Source: Paenibacillus monticola (GTDB lineage: Bacteria; Bacillota; Bacilli; Paenibacillales; Paenibacillaceae). Taken from it: a stretch of DNA of 64,000 nucleotides. The stretch lies in assembly GCF_009664975.1 (NCBI RefSeq), contig NZ_WJXB01000004.1, positions 62,001-126,000 of the forward strand, written 5' to 3'. The notes below the pieces were generated by a model, which was given only the letters and a program-made list of their open reading frames with translations, was not told the DNA's origin and ran no database searches. Position 1 is the first letter of the stretch; every line of letters begins with the position of its first letter. Shown one piece after another: positions 9,281 to 17,907 of the stretch. The translations under genes and the position numbers were made by a program.

Positions 9281-9318
9281 AATAACAGGCTGCTATACGG
9301 CGGCCTGTTATTTTTTTT
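9281..9318 (+). terminator. Terminator between convergent genes
   Basis: A 10-bp perfect stem (9281-9290 with 9303-9312) is followed by eight T on the plus strand. The minus strand has a shorter T-run, so it may also end the CdsA-like gene. Confidence 0.75.
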
Positions 9319-9321
9319 GCG

Positions 9322-10236
9322 TTACATGAAATCGAAAAAATAACGAATCACATGGAAAAAGACGGGTGCGGTATAGGTCAGACTGTCTACCCGGCTTAAG
9401 TAACTTTTTTTCAAAGCAACGAACTTGTCGTCATCGCCGATTAACAAATCCCGCTTCAGCACGGAGACGGTTAAGCTGCCGAAGAAACCGCTTAGGCTGA
9501 TCAACATGCCGGAAAAGAGCCCGAAGGTCGGGTCAAGTGGTGTCAGGTAGGGATAGATTAGATAGGATACCCCTGTGGTGACAAGAAAAGCGCAGGCGAA
9601 GCCTTCCCAAGTTAATTGCGGGTTGGACGTGGGGACTATTTTTCGCTTACCGAAATAGATTGAGGCCAGATAATGGACAACATCATTCAGCTGCGTCAAC
9701 ACCACTAGAAACAACACAAGTCCTGCCCCGTACTCCGGTGTAGCAAATTGAAAATAAGCCAGATGACTAAGCCCGAAGACCATCAGCATAAGTCCCCACT
9801 GGGCTTGGCTGACGCTGCGCAGAAATCCAACCGTTCCTTTGTTGATCAATCGGGGAAGTGGCAGAAGCAAAAAGATATAGACAGGAATAAAGACAATAAA
9901 CATCCCGTACCACTCAATGTAAATCCAGTAGAACTGCAAGGGAATTGACAAGTATGCCCACAGAAACAGTCTGCGGTCGGCTTTTCGCGATTTAATCATG
10001 GAGAAATATTCCTTAAGCGCGAAGAAGGTGAGTACCATTAGGGACAGCAGCGAAATGACTGGGTTGAATAAGGTAGCTAAGCAAAAGATGAAGAGCATGC
10101 CCCACCAGGTCTTAATGCGAAATCCAATGCCGGTATAGTCTTTGTTCGGCTGTACTCTGCTCACCCCATAATAAATGAGTTGGATGGCCGAAAGGGCTGC
10201 GAAAATTAGAATTAACGTGGATAGCGAGCGGTCCAT
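9322..10236 (-). CDS. Phosphatidate cytidylyltransferase-like membrane protein (CdsA family)
   Basis: About 304 residues with seven or eight membrane helices. The C-terminus ends in the CdsA-like stretch SVLKRDLLIGDDDKF then SRVDSLTYTAPVFF. The canonical enzyme has a PGHGG motif between these parts; here it is missing, so the signature is only partly kept and activity (CTP + phosphatidate to CDP-diacylglycerol) is uncertain. The frame is open to 10833, but the ATG at 10236 is the sensible start because the extension overlaps the divergent gene and is not hydrophobic. It may be an accessory paralogue of the housekeeping cdsA. Confidence 0.8.
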   Translation of the reverse strand: MDRSLSTLILIFAALSAIQLIYYGVSRVQPNKDYTGIGFRIKTWWGMLFIFCLATLFNPVISLLSLMVLTFFALKEYFSMIKSRKADRRLFLWAYLSIPLQFYWIYIEWYGMFIVFIPVYIFLLLPLPRLINKGTVGFLRSVSQAQWGLMLMVFGLSHLAYFQFATPEYGAGLVLFLVVLTQLNDVVHYLASIYFGKRKIVPTSNPQLTWEGFACAFLVTTGVSYLIYPYLTPLDPTFGLFSGMLISLSGFFGSLTVSVLKRDLLIGDDDKFVALKKSYLSRVDSLTYTAPVFFHVIRYFFDFM

Positions 10237-10352
10237 TTCCAAATCACCAACTTGTCGTAAGGGTAGGATTCCATTAAAGGGATCATATGCTAAAATATAA
10301 GAAATTGTAGGTTTCACGTTATACTTTATCCTTATATTTTTCGAAGAGACGA

Positions 10353-10376
10353 ATACCGTCCTTAAGTGGACGGTAT
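10353..10376. promoter_or_regulatory. Inverted repeat in the divergent promoter region
   Basis: ATACCGTCC (10353-10361) and GGACGGTAT (10368-10376) form a perfect 9-bp dyad with a 6-bp centre. It lies between the divergent CdsA-like and NlpC/P60-like genes, 59 bp before the latter's start. No T-run follows, so an operator is more likely than a terminator. Confidence 0.4.
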
Positions 10377-10434
10377 ATTCATTTCTTCTTATTATGAAGG
10401 AATAATTCAGACTTGATAAGGGGAAATTTTGTAA

Positions 10435-10977
10435 ATGGAAGCTGATCGATCGGTCTTTATCTTGCTTACGAATACCGGAACATTTTTTACGAAGATCATT
10501 CAAGGCTATACGAAAGCACCATACAATCATGCCTCGATCTCCTTTAACCGGGAACTGTCTGAGTTGTACAGCTTTGGGAGAAAGCATCCTAACAATCCCC
10601 TGAATGGCGGATTTGTGCAGGAGGATCTCAAGACAGGCACGTTCAGTAAGTATCCGAATACGACATGCGTTATCTATGAGCTTCAGGTATCTGACCGCGA
10701 GGTCGAGAAAATGAAGCGGGTTCTGCACATCTTTATTCGAAGTCGTCAAAAGTATCTCTATAACTTTCTGGGACTGGTCGGCATCGCACTCAAGGAACCG
10801 GTGGAATTTAGTAACTCCTACTTTTGTTCGCAATTTGTTGCGGAAATACTAGTAAGGTCAGGTATTAAGTTATGGAACAAGCTGCCTGCACTCGTTACAC
10901 CGGATGATTTTCGGCAAAGTGATCGGCTGCAGTTGATCTACGAAGGGAAATTAAGTGAGTACGAGCCTGAGACCTGA
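10435..10977 (+). CDS. NlpC/P60-superfamily (YiiX-like) cysteine peptidase or acyltransferase
   Basis: 180 residues. The order His then Cys fits a permuted papain-like fold of the YiiX/YebB group: the histidine lies in PYNHASISF near residue 29 and the candidate catalytic cysteine in YFCSQFVAE near residue 130. Members act on amide or ester bonds in envelope or lipid-linked substrates. No signal peptide is visible. AGGGGAAA lies about 10 bp before the ATG. Its divergent partner is a CdsA-like lipid enzyme, which may hint at a shared membrane-lipid theme (inference). Confidence 0.7.
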   Translation: MEADRSVFILLTNTGTFFTKIIQGYTKAPYNHASISFNRELSELYSFGRKHPNNPLNGGFVQEDLKTGTFSKYPNTTCVIYELQVSDREVEKMKRVLHIFIRSRQKYLYNFLGLVGIALKEPVEFSNSYFCSQFVAEILVRSGIKLWNKLPALVTPDDFRQSDRLQLIYEGKLSEYEPET

Positions 10978-11043
10978 GGGGGAGTGCGGGTCAAGATAGA
11001 CGGTACTTGCAGTGAAAGAGGTTTGCCGTATGGTCGGATGTTA

Positions 11044-11847
11044 TTAGACCCTATGTCTCTCCATCCAGGCAGCAGCCCAATCGACAAGCGGCCTCTGTTC
11101 CAAAAATCGGATATCAGCATTCCCGATTTGATGTATCCTAATGTTTTTTTCCTTCTCGTATTCTTCCCCTAATGAGACAAAATCGCTGTCGTCCACAGCT
11201 AGGGTTTGGTAGGTCACCCATTTGCGAGTGCCGTCAGCCATGATCGCACTGCTTTCGTTGACCCTTTGCTTCGCAGGGAAGTCGGCTCTGGTTTCGGCTA
11301 AATGCAGAGATGTATTTTTATCATGGCCAACGCCTATTAACAGTACGTAACCATTCAGCTGATATAATTTATCCAATGGGGAGTCATCACCAAAAATATT
11401 GCTTAAATCATGAGTATTTGTAATATATGCAGCATGCTTGCCTACCGCGGCTATGGATCGTGCAGGGTGATCCGACCTTTTGGCTCCCGGCCATTTGCGA
11501 AACATTTCGGCCACGACGCCCATACCGATTGCCGGGGTAATATCCTTATCATAGGCAGGCCAGTGTTCCCGAATAATAGGCCACCATTCTACAGGTTCTT
11601 TCCAGTGTACACCCGTTGAAGGATCGAGATTCTTCCAAGTTTGGGAAGGCATCATCAAGGTTCCTTCTGTTCCTACAATTTCTAGAAGAGACCGAATTAA
11701 CGTTTCGGCTCCTCCAACGACAAACCCCAGCTTGCTTAGCGAAGCATGAACAAATATGCTTTGTCCTTCCATCAGCCCGCAGCTTTTAAAGTGATGAACT
11801 AGGTCTTCTTTCGTTAAGAGGGCTCTTGATTCTTGTATGTCAGTCAT
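11044..11847 (-). CDS. AAC(3) family aminoglycoside-type N-acetyltransferase
   Basis: 267 residues, the usual length for the antibiotic acetyltransferase family that moves an acetyl group from acetyl-CoA to the 3-amino group of 2-deoxystreptamine drugs. Family landmarks are VHASLSKLGFVVGGAETL near residue 30 and the downstream RSDHPARSIAAVG. The start is the ATG at 11847 with GGAGG 5 bp upstream; a GTG at 11859 would overlap that site. Many Bacillota carry YokD-like chromosomal members with weak or no drug activity, so resistance should not be assumed. Confidence 0.88.
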   Translation of the reverse strand: MTDIQESRALLTKEDLVHHFKSCGLMEGQSIFVHASLSKLGFVVGGAETLIRSLLEIVGTEGTLMMPSQTWKNLDPSTGVHWKEPVEWWPIIREHWPAYDKDITPAIGMGVVAEMFRKWPGAKRSDHPARSIAAVGKHAAYITNTHDLSNIFGDDSPLDKLYQLNGYVLLIGVGHDKNTSLHLAETRADFPAKQRVNESSAIMADGTRKWVTYQTLAVDDSDFVSLGEEYEKEKNIRIHQIGNADIRFLEQRPLVDWAAAWMERHRV

Positions 11848-11894
11848 ATTAACCTCCACCTTTCGGGTTAAACTCTAATTCCAACCAAACCTTC

Positions 11895-13172
11895 TCAAGA
11901 AAGTTGAACATAGAACGTGGTCGATTCACCGACGGTGCTTTTGGCGTGAATCTTACCCTTGTGTTGATCAATGATGGATTTGGCGATGGCTAGACCTAGC
12001 CCATAACCTCCCTGTTTGCGTGCTCGGGAAGCATCGGTACGGTAGAATCGATCAAAGATTCGGGTCAGATGTTCCGCAGCAATGCCCTCACCGGTATTGG
12101 TAACCGAGAGCATAATATCGTTATGCTGTTTTTTGAGCGACAGGGTTACGGAGCCCTTGGGATTCGTATATTTCACGGCATTGTCTACGAGGATCATGAC
12201 CACTTGCTTGATTTGTTCACTGTTGCCTTGCACCATCAAGTCAGGTTCAATCTCATAGTCAAGGGACACATGCTTCTCAAAGATCACGGCTTCCATCGTT
12301 AAAATAATATTCTCAACAGCCTCGCTCATATTGAACTTCGAAAAGACCATATTTGCTCTGGAATCATCCATTTCAGTCAAGTATAAAAGGTCATTGGTCA
12401 GTCTGGCCATTCTCTCTGTTTCCGATTTGATATAGTGCAGCCATTTGGCCTGATTATGAATCGTGTCTTCTGGATTGGATAAGAGAACATCCGCATTGGT
12501 GTTAATGATGGTGAGCGGAGTCTTTAGTTCATGGGAAGCATCGGCAATAAACTGCTTTTGTTTATCGAATGCTTCCTTGACCGGTGTAATTGAACGGTTG
12601 GCGAAGAACCGGCTAGTGAAGTATAGGATAATCAGCATCACCAATCCAACAACAGCGAAAGTATAGATTAAATTCGTCAGGATATTCTGCTGGGCAGTGA
12701 TGTCAAGAAAGACAAGCATGGCCCCTTCATTCGTATGTTGTATGTTGAAGATCCACTGGCTCCCGTCCAGTGAGAACTTCCCGTTGTCCTTGTTCATGGC
12801 TACGGCTTCCTGTAACGCAGAGGCATAGAACTCATCATCCATATCGAGTTGAGAGATAGTGGCTGTACGAGTCCCTGCTTTATCCGTTTGCAGCGTGAAT
12901 GAAACGGACCGTTCCGGAGGGGGGTTCCCGTTATCCATAAACCCATTGTCCTTAGTCGGTAATAGAGAAGAACCTTTGGTAGAGCCTTGTCGACCAGAAT
13001 CACCAGGGGATTGTTGATGGAAATCCATGATTCTGTGAAGATCCATATCGATATCATTTTGCACATTCCGATAAGTAATTACGTAAATGGTGGTGAAGGC
13101 AATCAGCATCATCACAGAGATGGTGACTAGGTTAACAATAAGAAACCGATTTCTGAGCTTCGTAAACATCAT
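11895..13172 (-). CDS. Two-component sensor histidine kinase
   Basis: 425 residues. It has two membrane helices (about residues 10-32 and 175-197) flanking an extracellular sensor rich in Gly, Ser and Asp, then a HisKA domain with the phospho-accepting histidine in ASHELKTPL and a HATPase_c domain with N box VDNAVKYT and G box YGLGLAIAKS. The first codons overlap the stop of the response regulator as ATGA, a sign of coupled translation. It likely phosphorylates that regulator in response to an envelope signal. The adjacent VTC operon is a plausible target (inference). Confidence 0.92.
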   Translation of the reverse strand: MMFTKLRNRFLIVNLVTISVMMLIAFTTIYVITYRNVQNDIDMDLHRIMDFHQQSPGDSGRQGSTKGSSLLPTKDNGFMDNGNPPPERSVSFTLQTDKAGTRTATISQLDMDDEFYASALQEAVAMNKDNGKFSLDGSQWIFNIQHTNEGAMLVFLDITAQQNILTNLIYTFAVVGLVMLIILYFTSRFFANRSITPVKEAFDKQKQFIADASHELKTPLTIINTNADVLLSNPEDTIHNQAKWLHYIKSETERMARLTNDLLYLTEMDDSRANMVFSKFNMSEAVENIILTMEAVIFEKHVSLDYEIEPDLMVQGNSEQIKQVVMILVDNAVKYTNPKGSVTLSLKKQHNDIMLSVTNTGEGIAAEHLTRIFDRFYRTDASRARKQGGYGLGLAIAKSIIDQHKGKIHAKSTVGESTTFYVQLS

Positions 13173-13846
13173 GTGGTCACCTCTAATACATATCCTACAT
13201 TTCTAATCGTATTAATGCGTACCGCCGAATTCAAGAAGGTCAGTTTTTTTCGCAAAAAAGAGATATAAACCTCCACATTGTTATGTTCTGCCTCCGAATC
13301 AAAGCCCCATAACTTCTCAATAATCTGCTCTTTGGAAGTTACGGCCTGTTTCCTTAATATCAGTAGCTCCAGCAATTCACATTCCTTCAAATTCATCTTG
13401 ATCTCTTTCCCTTTGACAGATAGCTTCGGGTTCGCCGTATTGAGTTCGATATCCCCAAACTTTAAGGCATCGTCAGGGATCACTTCACCTTTACGTCGTA
13501 GCGCTGCCCGTATTCTTGCCAATAATTCCTCTGACGAGAAAGGTTTGGCTATATAGTCATCGGCTCCATAGTCCAGCCCCGTCACCATATCCGTGATTTC
13601 CCCCTTGGCGGTAAGAAGGATTACTGGGGTGGATACTCCCTCTTGGCGGAGCGCCTTCAACACGCTGATTCCATCCATTTCAGGCATCATAATGTCGAGC
13701 AGCAACAAATCATATATCCCGCTTAACGCGTGATCCAGACCGGATCTGCCATCATGGACTGCGTCTACGGAGTAATTATGTTTTTTTAATATTTGAGTTA
13801 AGGCTTCCGCAAGATGAAGCTCGTCTTCTACTATTAGTATCCTCAT
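13169..13846 (-). CDS. OmpR/PhoB-type response regulator
   Basis: About 225 residues. The receiver domain shows acidic pocket EDE, phospho-acceptor LLLDIMMPEMDG, Thr in LLTAKG and Lys in AKPFS; a winged-helix effector ends in RNVGYVLE. The start is placed at the ATG before RILIVEDE (13846); upstream in-frame ATGs at 13858 and 13867 have poorer ribosome sites. It is transcribed away from the VTC operon, with a 460-bp gap that contains a structured repeat and AT-rich boxes near 14200-14230 where it might bind. Confidence 0.92.
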   Translation of the reverse strand: MRILIVEDELHLAEALTQILKKHNYSVDAVHDGRSGLDHALSGIYDLLLLDIMMPEMDGISVLKALRQEGVSTPVILLTAKGEITDMVTGLDYGADDYIAKPFSSEELLARIRAALRRKGEVIPDDALKFGDIELNTANPKLSVKGKEIKMNLKECELLELLILRKQAVTSKEQIIEKLWGFDSEAEHNNVEVYISFLRKKLTFLNSAVRINTIRNVGYVLEVTT

Positions 13847-13992
13847 GGGTTTGCCCATCCTCTGCATAGGTTGTGTACTTGTTTACTTACGTCATTATAG
13901 CAAGTTTACCTTTAGTCAACCTTAATGAAGGTGACTAAATAGAAGCTGAATAAGGGAAACGGACAACAAGGTGAGAAGTAACGGAGGGGAAT

Positions 13993-14105
13993 TTTGGAAC
14001 TGGAGGAGCGGTAGCGTCCGCCTTTGTCTCCGGATTTCATCCGCGAGCAGCGGTATAAATCAAGAAATCTGGAGACAACAGCGGCCGGAAGTCCAACATT
14101 CACCG
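13993..14105. repeat. Structured intergenic repeat-like element
   Basis: The gap between the response regulator and the VTC gene has no ORF of note. It holds a GC-rich segment with 14-bp arms (14024-14037, TTGTCTCCGGATTT, and 14065-14078) pairing with one G:T, plus smaller complementary GC blocks around them. The composition differs from the AT-rich flanks. It looks like a Paenibacillus-type extragenic palindromic repeat or a structured RNA. I have an impression of similar sequences in related genomes but cannot verify it. Confidence 0.4.
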
Positions 14106-14306
14106 CAGTTACAATCAACACCTCGTTTGGAAGAGTCCTATTTCGGCTTCTATAGTAGGCACATGCAGAATTGTTAAACCAATGTAAAAGGATTAACGCA
14201 GTGTAAACTCATTTAAGATTCATTAAAGGTTCGGGGACTAAGATACATTCATAAGCAAGCGAGATAACACAGAAGACCTACCTAAACTGAAAGGATCTGA
14301 ACCCCT

Positions 14307-15050
14307 ATGGCTATTGAAGTGTTTAACCGTTATGAGAACAAATACTTGCTCGATAGTGAGTCTTACTACAAATTCTACAACCAACTGCTTGAATATATGG
14401 AACTGGACAATTACAACAAGCAGCATGAGTTTTATTCCATCACTAATATGTATTATGACACCGCACATGATGCTTTGATCCGGAATAGCCTAGCGAAGCC
14501 GAAATATAAGGAAAAACTTCGGATAAGAGCTTACGGTATCCCGAATCAGGATACGAGAGTGTATCTGGAAATCAAGAAAAAGGTGTTCGGTCTGGTCAAC
14601 AAAAGAAGAACTTCGCTTCAATTAAATGAAGCTTATGATTTTGTCCGCACGGGTGTGGAGCCGGAATACAAAGACTACATGAACAAGCAGGTCATTGAAG
14701 AAATCAAATACTTCCTAACACGGTATGATTTACAGCCCAAGTTGTATCTGTCCTATGACCGGAAGGCGCTGTTCAGTAAAGAAAACCGTGATTTGAGAAT
14801 TACGTTCGACACCAATATAAGATACAGACGGTATGATCTTCAGCTGGAACAAGGTACTTATGGCGAACTCTTGCTGGAGCCGGGACAATGGTTGATGGAG
14901 GTCAAGGCCGAGAAGACGATTCCGGTATGGTTGGCAAAAATGCTCTCTGAACATCAAATGTACCGTACCAGCTTCTCCAAGTATGGCAACGAGTACAAAA
15001 AAATGCTGAAGAACAGCAGAATAGAAAGTGAGAGTGCTCTCTATGCTTGA
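14307..15050 (+). CDS. VTC-domain (polyphosphate polymerase-like) protein
   Basis: 247 residues, the size of the stand-alone bacterial VTC domain, a CYTH/triphosphate-tunnel relative. Basic and acidic tunnel residues appear as RYENKY at the start, KEKLRIRAYG, VYLEIKKK, LSYDRKAL, LRITFDTNIRYR and LMEVKAEKTIPVWL. In yeast Vtc4 this fold makes polyphosphate from ATP; bacterial members are poorly characterised. The gene overlaps the next by 8 bp, and VTC plus DUF4956 genes are a recurrent bacterial pair. AAAGGA lies 11 bp upstream of the ATG. Confidence 0.9.
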   Translation: MAIEVFNRYENKYLLDSESYYKFYNQLLEYMELDNYNKQHEFYSITNMYYDTAHDALIRNSLAKPKYKEKLRIRAYGIPNQDTRVYLEIKKKVFGLVNKRRTSLQLNEAYDFVRTGVEPEYKDYMNKQVIEEIKYFLTRYDLQPKLYLSYDRKALFSKENRDLRITFDTNIRYRRYDLQLEQGTYGELLLEPGQWLMEVKAEKTIPVWLAKMLSEHQMYRTSFSKYGNEYKKMLKNSRIESESALYA

Positions 15051-15726
15051 TTCCATCTTTTCCGCAGCTTTGACTAGTACGGAATTAACATTCACCAATG
15101 CGATTCTAACCATTGTTATATCCATAGCACTAGGCGGAATCATTAGCTATACCTACATGAAAACTAATCCGGCAAGTTATTCGCAAAGCTTCACACTTAC
15201 GATGGTGCTGCTGCCGGTAATTGTCGCGATCATCATTCTACTGATCGGCAGCAACGTAGCCAGAGCCTTCAGCCTTGCCGGTGCCTTCTCCATCATTCGC
15301 TTCAGAAGCGCACCAGGCGATCCGAAGGATATCACATTTGTACTGTTCACCATGGCGTCCGGACTTGCCTGCGGGGTTGGATCATTCGGGTACGCTGTAT
15401 TATTCACACTTATCTTGTGCGTACTGATGTTTATCCTTAACCGCACGAAGTTTGGCGTAAGAACATCCCTACAGAAAACACTGAAAGTAACCATCCCGGA
15501 GGATCTGGGATATGAGGAAGCCTTTAATGAAGTTTTTGCCAAATACAACGTTGGATACGAGCTTAAAAAGATTAGAACCACCGAGCTTGGCAGCTTATAT
15601 GAACTGGTCTACGCGGTAACCATCGATGAGCACACGAGCCAGAAGGAATTACTTGATGCTATCCGCTGCCGGAACGGCAATCTGGATCTCTCGCTAACCA
15701 TGAATCCAACTACCACTGACTATTAA
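15043..15726 (+). CDS. DUF4956 membrane protein
   Basis: 227 residues from the ATG at 15043, with about four membrane helices in the first 140 residues (segments around ILTIVISIALGGIIS, LLPVIVAIIILLIGS and ALFTLILCVLMFIL) and a cytosolic alpha/beta tail. A conserved loop SIIRFRSAPGDPKDI sits between helices. The function of the family is unknown; its linkage to VTC-domain proteins suggests a membrane partner. It overlaps the VTC gene (ATGCTTGA), which implies coupled translation. The GTG at 15028 would extend into VTC and is less likely. Confidence 0.88.
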   Translation: MLDSIFSAALTSTELTFTNAILTIVISIALGGIISYTYMKTNPASYSQSFTLTMVLLPVIVAIIILLIGSNVARAFSLAGAFSIIRFRSAPGDPKDITFVLFTMASGLACGVGSFGYAVLFTLILCVLMFILNRTKFGVRTSLQKTLKVTIPEDLGYEEAFNEVFAKYNVGYELKKIRTTELGSLYELVYAVTIDEHTSQKELLDAIRCRNGNLDLSLTMNPTTTDY

Positions 15727-15748
15727 AATTTGAAGGGATTGATAAGAT

Positions 15749-17794
15749 ATGAAGAACTTAATAAAGAACGGTAAAATAGGGCTGGTGCTGTTGTGTATCG
15801 CTGTAATATCGGCCTGCAGCAGCAATACGACAGCCTCTGACACCTCTAGTGCAGCGGCAACAGCAATAACGACTACACAGAACGGGACAACTTCTAATGT
15901 ACAACTAGCCAGTATCAAGCTGGCGGATCTGGTAACGTTCGACGAGGAGGATTCCACTACAGAGTGGAGCGCCGACAATTCAACAGCTATTGCTCTAAAT
16001 GGAACAAGTGTTGTTGTTGATGGTTCCGGAGCTACAGCGAAGGATGGATCGGTGACGATTACAGCAGCAGGAACTTATGTCCTCAGCGGAACACTGAGTG
16101 AGGGGCAAGTTGTCGTCGATGTTCAGGATGAGGGAACGGTTCGTTTGGTATTAAACGGAGCAGAGCTTCATGACAGTAACAGCGCCCCAATCTACATTAA
16201 AGAAGCGGATAAGACGATCATTACGCTGCAAGAGGGTACGGAGAACAGCGTTACAGATGGACCAACCTATGTGTTCGCCGATGATTCCACCGATGAGCCA
16301 AGTGCGGCGATCTTCAGCAAATCGGATCTAACGATCAATGGAACGGGCAAGCTGACGGTTACGGCCAACTATAACGATGGAATATCAAGTAAAGACGATC
16401 TGAAAATCATGTCGGGTACGATTGAGGTTCAAGCTGCAGACGACGGCATTGTAGGCAAAGATCTCGTCGCCGTTCAGGACGGGAAGCTTACTATCAATGC
16501 TGGAGGAGACGGCATCAAATCAACAAATGACGAGGATACTTCCAAAGGTTTTATTGCCATTGCGGCAGGTACATTTGATATTACAGCCGTAAACGACGGC
16601 ATTCAAGCGGAGACCTCAGTTGTCATTGACGGCGGTACCTACACGCTGGTCACAGGTGGAGGCCATGTGAACGCTGATGTGAAGATGGGCGATCAGGGCC
16701 CAGGCGGCATGGGCATGGGAGGGAATAAGAACCCCGAATCCAGTGCTGTGACAACGACAACAGAAACGACAGAAACAACAGCAACAACAGAAACCGAATC
16801 GACTAGCACTAAAGGGCTGAAAGCCGGTGGAGACATTACGGTTAATGGGGGCAGCTTTACGATTGATTCCGCAGATGACGCGGTGCATAGTAACAGTAAT
16901 GTTTCGATAACGGCCGGAGATTTCAAGGTTACTGCTGGCGACGACGGAATTCATGCAGATGCCCTGTTGGCAATCATAGGCGGAACCATTGATATCACCA
17001 AGAGTTATGAAGGGATCGAAGGCGGGAATATCACGATTGCAGGCGGTGAAATCCATGTGGTTGCTTCCGATGACGGAGTAAATGTATCGGGAGGCAACGA
17101 CGAAACATCTACCACAGGAACTCAAACACAAGATCAATTTACCAGCTCCGGCAGCAACATGCTCACCATCAGCGGCGGATATTTAACCGTAGATTCAACA
17201 GGTGATGGTCTAGATTCGAATGGATCGATCACAATGACCGGTGGTACTGTGATTGCCAATGGACCTACCAATAGTGGCAACGGCACCTTGGATTATGACG
17301 GTACCTTCGTGATGAGCGGTGGATTTCTGGTAGCGGCGGGCAGTTCAGGAATGGCTCAAGCGCCTGGTGAAGAATCCAGCCAATTCTCAGTCAGTATGAC
17401 TTTCACAGAAACACAGCAGGCTGGAACGATGGTTCATCTGGAAGACAGCGAGGGCAACAATATCCTGACCTTTGCACCGTCCAAGACTTATCAAACCGTA
17501 GTGATTAACTCACCGGATCTGCAAGAGGGAGGTTCTTATACTCTCTATACAGGCGGAACATCCACAGGTAGCGAAGCGAGCGGATTGTATACGGATGGGG
17601 AATATGCAGGAGGAACAAAGGTAGTAGCCTTCGACATCTCCAGCAGCGTAACCTACTTGAACGAATCGGGAGTAACAACTGGCGGCAACACCATGGGTGG
17701 ACCTGGTGGCGGCGGTGGCGGTAGAGGAACTAGACCTGAAGGTGGTGCGGGTCAAGGCACTATGCCTGATGGTGAAGGTGGCAGCCCGATGTAA
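15749..17794 (+). CDS. Cthe_2159-like carbohydrate-binding beta-helix lipoprotein
   Basis: 681 residues. The lipoprotein signal peptide ends at VISAC (Cys 23). A right-handed beta-helix is indicated by repeated turns such as DGISSKDDL, DDGIVGKDL, DGIKSTND, DDGIHADAL and GDGLDSNGS, each about 20-25 residues apart. A low-complexity Thr/Glu insert (about residues 335-352) and a Gly-rich tail with PGGGGGG flank it. This matches Cthe_2159-type proteins that bind acidic polysaccharide and calcium. It follows the DUF4956 gene by 22 bp, so it is in the VTC operon. Its role is probably cell-surface, in contact with glycans. Confidence 0.85.
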   Translation: MKNLIKNGKIGLVLLCIAVISACSSNTTASDTSSAAATAITTTQNGTTSNVQLASIKLADLVTFDEEDSTTEWSADNSTAIALNGTSVVVDGSGATAKDGSVTITAAGTYVLSGTLSEGQVVVDVQDEGTVRLVLNGAELHDSNSAPIYIKEADKTIITLQEGTENSVTDGPTYVFADDSTDEPSAAIFSKSDLTINGTGKLTVTANYNDGISSKDDLKIMSGTIEVQAADDGIVGKDLVAVQDGKLTINAGGDGIKSTNDEDTSKGFIAIAAGTFDITAVNDGIQAETSVVIDGGTYTLVTGGGHVNADVKMGDQGPGGMGMGGNKNPESSAVTTTTETTETTATTETESTSTKGLKAGGDITVNGGSFTIDSADDAVHSNSNVSITAGDFKVTAGDDGIHADALLAIIGGTIDITKSYEGIEGGNITIAGGEIHVVASDDGVNVSGGNDETSTTGTQTQDQFTSSGSNMLTISGGYLTVDSTGDGLDSNGSITMTGGTVIANGPTNSGNGTLDYDGTFVMSGGFLVAAGSSGMAQAPGEESSQFSVSMTFTETQQAGTMVHLEDSEGNNILTFAPSKTYQTVVINSPDLQEGGSYTLYTGGTSTGSEASGLYTDGEYAGGTKVVAFDISSSVTYLNESGVTTGGNTMGGPGGGGGGRGTRPEGGAGQGTMPDGEGGSPM

Positions 17795-17809
17795 TGACCG
17801 GGTTATAGT

Positions 17810-17859
17810 ATAACAATCAAAGAAGCTGGCGCATCCGCGGCAGCTTCTTTGATTGTTAT
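17810..17859 (+). terminator. Terminator of the VTC operon
   Basis: A perfect 19-bp inverted repeat (17810-17828 with 17841-17859) lies 15 bp after the stop. It sits between convergent transcripts and could act on both strands. Confidence 0.8.
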
Positions 17860-17907
17860 CTGTGAGTCACCGTCCTCCTTTTGTTATGTAGGATGCAGGA
17901 GACCTGA

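Noticed and set aside
10237..10833. N-terminal extension of the CdsA-like frame
   Set aside because: The extension lies antisense to the NlpC/P60-like gene and through the shared promoter region.
16740..16805. Short repeats around ACAACAGAAACGACAG as a tandem-repeat or CRISPR feature
   Set aside because: It is a Thr/Glu codon repeat within the beta-helix lipoprotein gene; no spacer-repeat pattern.
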